Source: an uncultured Mucispirillum sp.
Lineage (GTDB): Bacteria; Chrysiogenota; Deferribacteres; Deferribacterales; Mucispirillaceae
Assembly: GCA_945929285.1 (NCBI GenBank)
Contig: CAMEOC010000043.1
Coordinates: 1-7,480, forward strand
DNA length: 7,480 nt
Direction of reading: 5' to 3'
The notes beneath the pieces were generated by a model. The model worked only from the letters and a program-made list of their open reading frames with translations, was not told the DNA's origin and searched no databases. The number at the start of each line of letters is the position of its first letter. Within the stretch, counting starts at the first letter, position 1. A program made the translations under genes and the position numbers. This document shows, piece by piece, positions 1 through 5,371 of the stretch.

Positions 1-674
1 CCCACTACCTTTTAGGCTCAGCAGTAGGCCCTGCACCATTTCCTGCTATTGTTAGAGAGTTTCAGTCTATTATTGGTAAAGAAGCAAATATGCAGGCAAA
101 AGAAGCTAATTTAGATGTGGCAGCAGTAATAGCTGCTGTTGGTGGCGGCTCTAATGCTATGGGTATTTTTTCAGGCTTTTTAGATGAAGAAAATGTAAAA
201 TTAATAGGTGTTGAAGGCGGCGGCATAAGTGATAAAATAGGCGACCATGCAAAAAGGTTAGCACCAAATTCTGGGGCAGTAACTGGTGTGCACCATGGTT
301 TTAAAAGTAAGTTTTTATTAGATAAAGATGGCAATATTGAGCCAACACATTCAATTTCTGCAGGGTTAGATTACCCAGGAGTAGGGCCAGAACTTGCATA
401 TTTACAAGAAACAGGCAGGCTTACAATGATTTCAGCAAGAGATGAAGAAGTTATAAAAGCCCTTGCACATGTGGCAAAATCTGAAGGTATATTATTTGCC
501 CTTGAATCATCCCATGCTGCAGCAGAAGTATTAAAGGTTGCACCAACTTTACCAAAAGATAAAGCTGTAATAGTAAATATGAGTGGCAGGGGAGATAAAG
601 ATATTTTCATAACAGCCCCAATTTTTAATAAACAGGAATGGATAGAATTTTTAGGCAATGAAATAAAAAACTAA
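1..674 (+). CDS. trpB: Tryptophan synthase beta chain (C-terminal part; 5' end outside window)
   Basis: This PLP enzyme condenses indole, channelled from the alpha subunit TrpA, with L-serine to make L-tryptophan in the cytoplasm. The reading frame is already open at base 3 and continues to the TAA at 674, giving 223 residues; the methionine codon at 90 is internal, because the sequence before it (HYLLGSAVGPAPFPAIVREF) is the conserved TrpB region normally written GPHPYP. Also visible are the PLP-phosphate-binding GGGSNA loop (codons near 138-155), the THSISAGLDYPGVGPE segment, ALESSHA with the conserved active-site glutamate, and SGRGDKD, whose serine contacts the PLP ring nitrogen. The catalytic PLP lysine lies upstream of the window. 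It is a classical TrpB1-type chain. The histidine of GPHP is alanine here. No trpA follows: the next gene is unrelated and starts 75 bp after the stop, apparently with its own promoter. No clear terminator follows trpB. Confidence 0.96.
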   Translation, partial: HYLLGSAVGPAPFPAIVREFQSIIGKEANMQAKEANLDVAAVIAAVGGGSNAMGIFSGFLDEENVKLIGVEGGGISDKIGDHAKRLAPNSGAVTGVHHGFKSKFLLDKDGNIEPTHSISAGLDYPGVGPELAYLQETGRLTMISARDEEVIKALAHVAKSEGILFALESSHAAAEVLKVAPTLPKDKAVIVNMSGRGDKDIFITAPIFNKQEWIEFLGNEIKN

Positions 675-690
675 AAAAATGAAATAACCA

Positions 691-719
691 TTGCAAAAAT
701 TTTTAAAATGTATTATCGT
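691..719 (+). promoter_or_regulatory. Probable sigma-70 promoter for the 749-1093 gene
   Basis: A -35-like TTGCAA at 691-696 is followed after 17 bp by TATCGT at 714-719 (four of six matches to TATAAT); TATTAT at 711-716 is a better hexamer but only 14 bp away. The box lies 58 bp before the start codon. The surrounding ATTGCAAAAAT (690-700) also occurs at the slipin promoter (3293-3303) at nearly the same distance from its gene. Assigned by pattern only; the -10 is weak. Confidence 0.45.
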
Positions 720-748
720 AACTATTATTTTATTGTTAGGGGATTAAT

Positions 749-1093
749 ATGTTTGTTCATGAAACACACAATTTTTACATTATAGTAAAGCTTGATAATT
801 GCAAAAACGCACCAGCTGGTTATCTTGAAAAGAAAAACACTTTATTTAATAAAGTATTAGAAAATATTGGTATAGATAAAGTGGCAGATTTTGACGGCAT
901 TTGGCAGCTTAAAGATGTAATGTATTCATCTGCTGATGATATATTTGATATTATATCAAACGAGCTTGTTAGGCTTGTTTCTCAAGATAGCACTATTGCC
1001 GCATCTGAGAAAAAGTTATACGAATTATCTGCTGCAAACGACCATATTATAGTTTCAGAATATTTAACAGATAATACATTTGTTATTAAATAA
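749..1093 (+). CDS. Hypothetical 114-aa soluble protein
   Basis: I do not recognise this protein. It has an ATG start with a good ribosome binding site (AGGGG at 738-742, six bases before ATG) and runs to TAA at 1091-1093, directly before a strong terminator. There is no signal peptide or membrane segment. The N-terminal quarter (residues 7-15, NFYIIVKLD) and the C-terminus (HIIVSEYLTDNTFVIK) look like beta strands, while the middle (about residues 28-90) is charged and probably helical, with ISNELVRLV and SEKKLYELSAAND amphipathic stretches, so a small alpha/beta fold is likely. It has one cysteine, near residue 18, and no recognisable catalytic or metal-binding motif. Codon use matches the neighbours. 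It appears to be its own transcription unit (promoter 691-719, terminator 1096-1123). The good RBS, fitting codon use and tidy boundaries support a real gene; the function is unknown. Confidence 0.8.
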   Translation: MFVHETHNFYIIVKLDNCKNAPAGYLEKKNTLFNKVLENIGIDKVADFDGIWQLKDVMYSSADDIFDIISNELVRLVSQDSTIAASEKKLYELSAANDHIIVSEYLTDNTFVIK

Positions 1094-1095
1094 AT

Positions 1096-1123
1096 AGGGG
1101 AAATTATTTTCCCCTGTTTTTTT
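1096..1123 (+). terminator. Rho-independent terminator after the 749-1093 gene
   Basis: AGGGGAAA (1096-1103) pairs perfectly with TTTCCCCT (1108-1115) around a four-base loop, followed by G and seven T (1117-1123). It begins three bases after the stop codon. The T-run ends only two bases before the AAGAGG ribosome binding site (1126-1131) of the next gene, so any transcript of that gene arising upstream must read through it. Confidence 0.88.
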
Positions 1124-1136
1124 ATAAGAGGTTTAG

Positions 1137-1598
1137 ATGTTAAAGTACTTCTTTATATCCGTGCTTGTTCCTTTTTTTATATACACCTGTGCAGATAGTA
1201 ATACTACTGTATATGATTATAATGATGAAGAAAATACATTGGGTTTAACGGTAAAACCTGCCAATAGCCTAGTATTTACTTCAGAAGATATTAATAAGTC
1301 AAAAGACTATACACTAGAAATAGATACAAACATTCTGGAGCTAATTGGCATTGATGAAGCTAAATCAGATTATGCCAATAGCAACTTTGAAAATGTTCCT
1401 AAGTTTAAAAGTGATGATTGTGTAGAAACCAATGGGGTAGTAAGCTGTAAACTTTCTATTTTAATGAAAAATACTGCAACAGAAGGAAGTTCTGGTTATG
1501 TAAAACTTGGATTTATTTACATTAATGATGATAAAGCAGAGCCAGAATCAATTAAATATCACAAGTTTACTTTTACATATAATAATGGTGGTAAATAG
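1137..1598 (+). CDS. Exported hypothetical protein, probably beta-rich
   Basis: I do not recognise a family. The ATG at 1137 has AAGAGG five bases upstream. Residues 1-19 form a signal peptide: Lys3, a hydrophobic core (FFISVLVPFFIY), then TCA followed by DS, which fits signal peptidase I cleavage after Ala19. A lipobox reading IYTC-18 is also present but is poor, because position -1 is Thr instead of Gly, Ala or Ser, so a lipoprotein is possible but not favoured. The mature part of about 134 residues alternates hydrophobic and polar positions (LGLTVKPANSLVFTS, YTLEIDTNILELIGI, CKLSILMKN, YVKLGFIYIN, YHKFTFTY), which suggests an all-beta, Ig-like or adhesion-type domain. Cys95 and Cys104 are nine residues apart and could form a disulfide in the periplasm. 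It lies directly behind the terminator at 1096-1123, with no room for a separate promoter unless one lies inside the preceding gene. Confidence 0.78.
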   Translation: MLKYFFISVLVPFFIYTCADSNTTVYDYNDEENTLGLTVKPANSLVFTSEDINKSKDYTLEIDTNILELIGIDEAKSDYANSNFENVPKFKSDDCVETNGVVSCKLSILMKNTATEGSSGYVKLGFIYINDDKAEPESIKYHKFTFTYNNGGK

Positions 1599-1622
1599 TT
1601 GGTATAATACTTGTTTTACCAC
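1588..1622 (+). terminator. Weak terminator-like inverted repeat after the exported protein gene
   Basis: GTGGTAAA (1588-1595) pairs with TTTACCAC (1615-1622) over a 19-base loop, spanning the stop codon of the exported protein gene. What follows is ATTTTC, a poor T-run, and the loop is long, so termination would be weak. It may be an mRNA 3'-end structure or chance. Confidence 0.3.
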
Positions 1623-1808
1623 ATTTTCAGTAATTCATTAATTAAATATGTTAAATGGTTTAATACTGTAGAGTTTGTAAGGGCTGCTAAAATTGCAAAT
1701 ATTGAAGCAAAAGCTATTGTATTTTTATTCATAATGTCACCTCTTGTATTTTACAATTGTCTTATAAAAATAATTAGCAAAGAATATGCCAAAAAAGGTT
1801 TTATATGA
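1611..1808 (+). CDS. Doubtful 65-aa hydrophobic ORF overlapping the Sel1 gene start
   Basis: The frame opens after a stop at 1605-1607 and its first usable start is a TTG at 1611 with no ribosome binding site; the only in-frame ATG (1734) also lacks one. The product would have one probable membrane segment (about residues 35-55, AIVFLFIMSPLVFYNCLIKI) followed by a basic tail. It is listed because its TGA overlaps the next start codon as ATGA (1805-1808), an arrangement typical of translational coupling, and because its codons resemble those of neighbouring genes. It resembles nothing I know. It could equally be the decayed 3' end of a lost gene or non-coding leader for the Sel1 gene. Confidence 0.22.
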   Translation: MFYHIFSNSLIKYVKWFNTVEFVRAAKIANIEAKAIVFLFIMSPLVFYNCLIKIISKEYAKKGFI

Positions 1809-2284
1809 ATAGATTAATTTTCTTTTTAATAATTACATTGTTTCCTCTTATTGTTTTTAGTTCAGAAAATATGAAAAGTGATGAAGAATTAGCTGTTTTA
1901 GGAAACAGCGGTGCAGCCTTTAGGCTTGGCTCAAAATACTTAAACGGTGAAGGGATTGAAAAAGACTATAATAAGGCAAAATATTATTTAGAGCTTGCTG
2001 CACTAAAAAACCATGCCCATGCCATGTATAATCTGGGCTATATGTATTTATATGGCGAAGGTGTGGCTCAAGATTATTTAATGGCTTTTGATTATTTTCA
2101 ACAGTCAGCAGAATATAATTTTGCCCCAGCTATGTATATTTTAGGGCTTATGTATTATGACGGGGCAGGGGTGAAAAAAAATAATAAAAAAGCATACGAA
2201 TACTGTAAAAAAGCTTTTGATAATGGCTATAAAACAGATAGTATTACACTAGACCATAAAAATAAAACTATTATTGTAAAATAA
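1805..2284 (+). CDS. Exported Sel1-repeat (SLR/TPR-like) protein
   Basis: Residues 1-20 are a signal peptide (Asn-Arg, then LIFFLIITLFPLIVF, then SSEN), pointing to the periplasm or cell surface. The mature protein consists of three 36-residue Sel1-like repeats at about 35-70, 71-106 and 107-142. They align on the LG pair at 41-42, 77-78 and 113-114 and on the consensus A-x-x-x-L-G-x-x-Y-x-x-G-x-G-V/I (KYLNGEGI, MYLYGEGV, MYYDGAGV), followed by the A-x-x-Y/F helix. Sel1 repeats form alpha-alpha solenoids that act as protein-binding scaffolds, often in envelope or host-interaction settings; some secreted members occur in Helicobacter (the Hcp proteins). A 17-residue tail (DSITLDHKNKTIIVK) follows. 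The start is ATG 1805 with AAAAAAGG just upstream. Partner and pathway cannot be told from the sequence. It is convergent with yicC, 40 bp away. Confidence 0.87.
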   Translation: MNRLIFFLIITLFPLIVFSSENMKSDEELAVLGNSGAAFRLGSKYLNGEGIEKDYNKAKYYLELAALKNHAHAMYNLGYMYLYGEGVAQDYLMAFDYFQQSAEYNFAPAMYILGLMYYDGAGVKKNNKKAYEYCKKAFDNGYKTDSITLDHKNKTIIVK

Positions 2285-2307
2285 TTTTTATTAATATGAT
2301 ATGGCTG

Positions 2308-2336
2308 TATTATATTATATTATATTATATTATATT
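2308..2336. repeat. Pentanucleotide tandem repeat (TATAT), about 5.8 copies
   Basis: A perfect period-5 run of TATAT occupies 29 bases at the convergent junction of the Sel1-repeat gene and yicC. The - strand reading of its right end encodes the last residues and the stop codon of yicC (Asn-Ile-Ile-TAA at 2325-2336). Copy-number changes would leave the yicC product unchanged, because the stop comes within the first twelve bases read. The run is largely self-complementary and could melt or extrude easily. Confidence 0.9.
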
Positions 2337-3197
2337 CTGTATTTGTTCTCTAATTCTATCTATTTCTGCTTTAGAATCTACAACTGTTTTAATAATATTA
2401 CTGTTTGAGCTTTTAGAAGCAATGGTATTTAGTTCCCTGTGTATTTCCTGGCTTAAAAAGTCCAGCTTTTTACCTGCAGGAAATTCGCATTGAATAATAT
2501 TTTGAAACTGCTCTAAATGAGATTTTAGCCTGATAAGTTCTTCTGTAATATCTGCTTTTTCGCCCATAATAGAAGCTTCCTGGATAATTTTTTCTTCATA
2601 AGAGCTATCTACCCCCATATCTTCCATACGTTTTATAAATTTATTTTTCCATATTTCAAATATATCAGCTTTGTTTTCTTCTATAATATTTACATTGTTT
2701 TTTAAATTATTGATTCTTTTAATAATATCTTCTTCTAAAGATTTACCTTCAATAACTCTCATTTCATCAACTTTTAAAGCACAGGAAAGTAGAGCACTTA
2801 AGGCATCTTTTTCTAGTTCTTCTTCAATACTATCATCATTTTTATAATCAAGCACATCAGGCATTCTTAAGAAATGGTCTAGTTTTGGTTTATCTTCAAT
2901 ACCTGCAGTTTGTGCAATGGATGAGAAAATTTTTCTATATTCTTCAATTAATTCAAGCTGTACCGAAGGGTGTTTTGTAATAGTGTGTATATTTATATCT
3001 ATTCTAACATCAACTTTACCGCGAATTAATATTTCCTGCAGTTTTGTTCTTGAAGATATTTCTAAAGTAGAAACAGACTTTGGAAGCCTAAAATTAATAT
3101 CAAAATATTTACTATTAACAGACTTTATCTCAACATTAATATCATATTTTTCACTATTTAAAGTAAATTTTCCAAACCCTGTCATACTTTTAGTCAT
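2325..3197 (-). CDS. yicC: YicC family endoribonuclease
   Basis: This 290-residue protein has both hallmarks of the YicC/YloC family. The N-terminus reads MTKSMTGFGKF (family consensus SMTGFG) followed by EIKSVNSKYFDINFRLP and RGKVDVRI. The C-terminal domain (about 242-290) reads GKKLDFLSQEIHRELNTIAS-KSSNSNI...KAEIDRIREQIQNI. Length is normal for the family. YicC proteins are cytoplasmic oligomeric endoribonucleases; in E. coli YicC has been linked to turnover of the small RNA RyhB and to stationary-phase and stress growth. The start (complement of 3195-3197) has AAGAGG six bases upstream. The C-terminus ends inside a TATAT tandem repeat, so the usual terminal acidic residue after QNI is replaced by Ile. 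It is divergent from the slipin gene. In many bacteria yicC begins a cluster with gmk, rpoZ, coaBC and priA; coaBC and priA are close by here, but in other orientations. Confidence 0.95.
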   Translation of the reverse strand: MTKSMTGFGKFTLNSEKYDINVEIKSVNSKYFDINFRLPKSVSTLEISSRTKLQEILIRGKVDVRIDINIHTITKHPSVQLELIEEYRKIFSSIAQTAGIEDKPKLDHFLRMPDVLDYKNDDSIEEELEKDALSALLSCALKVDEMRVIEGKSLEEDIIKRINNLKNNVNIIEENKADIFEIWKNKFIKRMEDMGVDSSYEEKIIQEASIMGEKADITEELIRLKSHLEQFQNIIQCEFPAGKKLDFLSQEIHRELNTIASKSSNSNIIKTVVDSKAEIDRIREQIQNII

Positions 3198-3229
3198 AAA
3201 AAGCCTCTTATATTTATAAAATACAAAAA

Positions 3230-3258
3230 AGTGTATAATATTTTTTTAAATATTGCAA
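3230..3258 (-). promoter_or_regulatory. Probable promoter for yicC
   Basis: Read on the - strand, TTGCAA (3258-3253) is followed 17 bp later by TACACT (3235-3230), matching four of six -10 positions; TATACA (3237-3232) at 15 bp is an alternative. The -35-like box lies 61 bp before the yicC start, close to the 56-58 bp seen for the two similar + strand promoters in the window. Because TTGCAA is a palindrome, its strand is assigned from context. Confidence 0.4.
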
Positions 3259-3293
3259 GGAATGTTTTTATGTAATAAAAAAAGTAAAAATTA

Positions 3294-3322
3294 TTGCAAA
3301 AATATAAATTATCTTATATAAT
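3294..3322 (+). promoter_or_regulatory. Strong sigma-70-type promoter for the slipin gene
   Basis: TTGCAA (3294-3299), a 17-bp spacer and a perfect TATAAT (3317-3322) lie 28 bp before the slipin start codon, predicting a transcript start near 3329 and a short leader of about 20 bases carrying an AGGAGG ribosome binding site (3340-3345). This is the best promoter in the window. Confidence 0.75.
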
Positions 3323-3349
3323 CAAGCACAAGTCATATTAGGAGGAAAT

Positions 3350-4102
3350 ATGAGTAACTCATTGATTATTCTAGGTTTATTTGTTATATTTATTCTTTTT
3401 GTGCTGTTTAGCAGTATTAAGATATTAGTTGAATACGAAAGAGCAGTTGTTTTAAGGCTTGGTAGATACCAGGGGGTAAGAGGGCCTGGTATTATTTTAT
3501 TAATACCTTTTATTGAAACCATGAAAAAAGTTAATACTCAAATTATGGTTATGGATGTTCCATCACAAGATATTATTACAAAAGATAATATTTCTGTAAA
3601 AGTAAATGCAGTAGTTTACTTTAGGGTGGTAGCACCAGAAAAAGCTGTATTAGTTGTGGAAAATGTTTGGGATGCCATTAGTATGATAGCTCAAACCACA
3701 TTAAGAAGTATTGTGGGCCAGTTTGAATTAGATGATTTACTTTCTAACAGAGAAAAAATAAATCACGAAATGCAAACAATTATCGATACACAAACAGATT
3801 CTTGGGGTGTTAAAATTTCATCAGTTGAGTTAAAACATATTGATTTACCTGTTGAAATGCAAAAAGCCATGAGCCGTCAGGCAGAATCTGAAAGGGAAAG
3901 AAGAGCAAAAGTAATTTTGGCAGAAGGTGAATACCAGGCAGCTGAAAAATTAGCAGAAGCTTCCCGTATAATAGGTGAAAACCCTGTTACATTACAGCTT
4001 CGTTATTTACAAACATTATCTGAAATTACATCAAAGGATAATAATAAATCTACAATTATACCAATACCAATAGATTTAATAAAATCAGTTTTAGGTAAAT
4101 AA
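3350..4102 (+). CDS. Slipin (stomatin-like SPFH/band 7 membrane protein)
   Basis: A 250-residue slipin. An N-terminal membrane segment (about residues 4-24) is followed by the SPFH domain (about 25-175), with the characteristic [20 protein letters not shown] and [60 protein letters not shown] and [15 protein letters not shown]. Next come the charged helix [19 protein letters not shown] (about 176-194) and an Ala-rich [12 protein letters not shown] coiled coil, and a C-terminal oligomerisation tail. Slipins oligomerise on the inner membrane and organise membrane microdomains; many bacteria pair them with an NfeD protein and the membrane protease system around it. No nfeD lies next to it here; coaBC follows after an intercistronic terminator. 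The start is certain: AGGAGG four bases upstream and a strong promoter at 3294-3322. Length is normal for the family. Substrate or client proteins cannot be inferred. Confidence 0.94.
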   Translation: MSNSLIILGLFVIFILFVLFSSIKILVEYERAVVLRLGRYQGVRGPGIILLIPFIETMKKVNTQIMVMDVPSQDIITKDNISVKVNAVVYFRVVAPEKAVLVVENVWDAISMIAQTTLRSIVGQFELDDLLSNREKINHEMQTIIDTQTDSWGVKISSVELKHIDLPVEMQKAMSRQAESERERRAKVILAEGEYQAAEKLAEASRIIGENPVTLQLRYLQTLSEITSKDNNKSTIIPIPIDLIKSVLGK

Positions 4103-4108
4103 ATATAA

Positions 4109-4143
4109 ACCCTTTTACTTTTTTGGTAAAAGGGTATTTTTTT
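4109..4143 (+). terminator. Rho-independent terminator after the slipin gene
   Basis: ACCCTTTTAC (4109-4118) pairs perfectly with GTAAAAGGGT (4126-4135) around a seven-base loop, followed by A and seven T (4137-4143). It starts six bases after the slipin stop codon, and its T-run abuts the AAGAGG ribosome binding site of coaBC (4144-4149). coaBC expression therefore depends on read-through or on a promoter inside the slipin gene. Confidence 0.88.
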
Positions 4144-4153
4144 AAGAGGTTAT

Positions 4154-5212
4154 ATGAGCAATATATTAGTGGGAGTAACAGGTGGTATAGCCTGCTATAA
4201 AACAGCATATTTAGTAAGAGAGTTTATAAAAAAAGGCCATAATGTAAAAGTGGTGATGACTAAAAAAGCCCAACAGTTTGTAGGTCATACTACTTTTGAA
4301 GCACTTTCTTTAAATGAAGTATTAAGAGATGATTATACACCTGCACCTATTAGCCATATAGAACATGCTTCCTGGGCAGATATTTGTATAATAGCACCAG
4401 CTACTGCTAATATTATAGGCAAAATAAATGCAGGTATAGCAGATAATGAGCTTTTATCTACTGTGCTTGCTCTTTCATGCCCGCTTGTAATTGCACCTGC
4501 TATGAATACAAATATGTATAATAATATTACAGTACAGGAAAATATAAAATCTTTAAAAAATAAAGGCGTTAAAATAATAAATGCAGAAAGCGGGCTTTTA
4601 GCATGCCAGACAACAGGTGAGGGTAAAATGGCAGAGCCTTCTGTAATTGCTGAAAAAGTGTTAAATATTTTAAATAATAAAGATGATGAACTTCAGGTGG
4701 AAAATGATATACTGCAGGGGTTAAACATCTTAATTACAGCAGGCCCAAGAAAAGAATATATTGACCCTGTTCGCTATATTACAAATAAATCCAGTGGTAA
4801 AATGGGCTATGCGTTAGCAGAAGAAGCATATAAAATGGGTGCAAATGTAACTTTAATTTCTGGGGAAGTAAATATTAAATCAGACCTTGAAAATATAGAA
4901 TATGTAACTAGTGCAGAAGATATGTATAATGCTTTTTTAAACCATTTTAATAATGCAGATATTATTATTATGGCTGCAGCTGTGGCAGATTATACACCAA
5001 ATCATAAGCAGGAAAGTAAAATCAAAAAGAATGATGAAAGTATGCAGCTTATGCTTAGTAAAACAAAAGATATTTTACTTTATGCAGGGCAAAATAAAAG
5101 ATTAGACCAAATATTAGTAGGTTTTGCAGCAGAAACAGATAATATGGAAGAATATGCAAAAAGTAAGCTTATGAAAAAAAATGCAGATATTATTGCAGCA
5201 AACGATGTTTAA
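4154..5212 (+). CDS. coaBC: Bifunctional CoaBC (phosphopantothenoylcysteine synthetase/decarboxylase), frameshifted near the 3' end
   Basis: CoaBC makes 4'-phosphopantetheine for coenzyme A: CoaB joins 4'-phosphopantothenate to cysteine using CTP, then CoaC decarboxylates the product with FMN. CoaC (residues 1-175) shows VGVTGGIACYKT, the catalytic His68 in SHIEH, PATAN (82-86), APAMN (114-118) and the active-site Cys151 in GLLACQTTGEGKMAEP; the residue after this cysteine is Gln where Gly is usual. CoaB (188 onward) shows LITAGPRKEYIDPVRYITNK with SSGKMGYALA, AAAVADY (274-280), GFAAET (323-328) and KLMKKNADIIAANDV. The frame stops abruptly after ANDV at 352 residues, about 50 short of normal. 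The lost tail is present one frame over (5212-5367), so a single base is missing near 5210. The known CoaC catalytic residues and most of CoaB are intact. The start has AAGAGG four bases upstream. It may be a real mutation, a sequencing error, or a frameshifted product. Confidence 0.95.
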   Translation: MSNILVGVTGGIACYKTAYLVREFIKKGHNVKVVMTKKAQQFVGHTTFEALSLNEVLRDDYTPAPISHIEHASWADICIIAPATANIIGKINAGIADNELLSTVLALSCPLVIAPAMNTNMYNNITVQENIKSLKNKGVKIINAESGLLACQTTGEGKMAEPSVIAEKVLNILNNKDDELQVENDILQGLNILITAGPRKEYIDPVRYITNKSSGKMGYALAEEAYKMGANVTLISGEVNIKSDLENIEYVTSAEDMYNAFLNHFNNADIIIMAAAVADYTPNHKQESKIKKNDESMQLMLSKTKDILLYAGQNKRLDQILVGFAAETDNMEEYAKSKLMKKNADIIAANDV

Positions 5213-5367
5213 GAAAAGATATTGGTTTTGACAGCGATAATAATGAAATGACATTATTTTTTAAAAACGGGCAAAGCAGAAATACAGGCAAGCAAAGTAA
5301 AGCAGAAATAGCTCAAATTATATTAACAGAAAGTGCCATATTATATAATGAATTACAGGTAGATTAA
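5212..5367 (+). pseudogene. coaBC: Out-of-frame C-terminal remainder of coaBC
   Basis: Translated from 5212, this stretch reads RKDIGFDSDNNEMTLFF and continues to a TAA at 5365-5367, 51 residues in all, ending ELQVD. The GF-x-SD-x-N pattern followed by a hydrophobic strand is exactly what follows ANDVS in CoaB domains, for example the GFNSDNN segment of E. coli Dfp. Between the last in-frame codon GTT (5207-5209) and this frame only two bases (TA, 5210-5211) stand where one codon, normally serine, is expected. Restoring one base gives a full-length CoaBC of about 404 residues. There is no start codon or ribosome binding site of its own, so it is not an independent gene. It ends four bases before the priA stop codon on the other strand. 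Confidence 0.9.
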
Positions 5368-5371
5368 AAAG

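Noticed and set aside
371..658. Open frame on the - strand inside trpB
   Set aside because: It lies wholly antisense to a conserved, certain gene, has no ribosome binding site and its product resembles no family; the frame at 62-334 on the same strand is rejected for the same reason.
90..674. A complete 194-aa gene starting at the ATG at 90
   Set aside because: The TrpB frame is open and conserved upstream to the window edge, so this ATG is an internal methionine.
1572..1608. Promoter from TTTACA (1572-1577) and TATAAT (1603-1608)
   Set aside because: The spacer is 25 bp, too long for a sigma-70 promoter, although the TATAAT itself is perfect.
1693..1720. Promoter for the Sel1 gene from TTGCAA (1693-1698) and TATTGT (1715-1720)
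   Set aside because: The 16-bp spacing is acceptable, but the -10 is weak and the position is over 100 bp from the start, unlike the other TTGCAA promoters here. Not strong enough to list.
2917..3219. Open frame on the + strand across the yicC start
   Set aside because: Antisense to conserved yicC codons and its promoter region; low-complexity hydrophobic product, no RBS. The + frame at 2296-2493 is a similar shadow that runs through the TATAT repeat.
3322..3522. Open frame on the - strand over the slipin start
   Set aside because: Antisense to the slipin gene and its promoter, with no start signals.
5200..5220. Programmed ribosomal frameshift in coaBC
   Set aside because: No canonical slippery heptamer or obvious downstream pseudoknot could be seen; the tail needs a -1 shift, so a prfB-like +1 shift would not reach it. 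Left only as an alternative in the finding.
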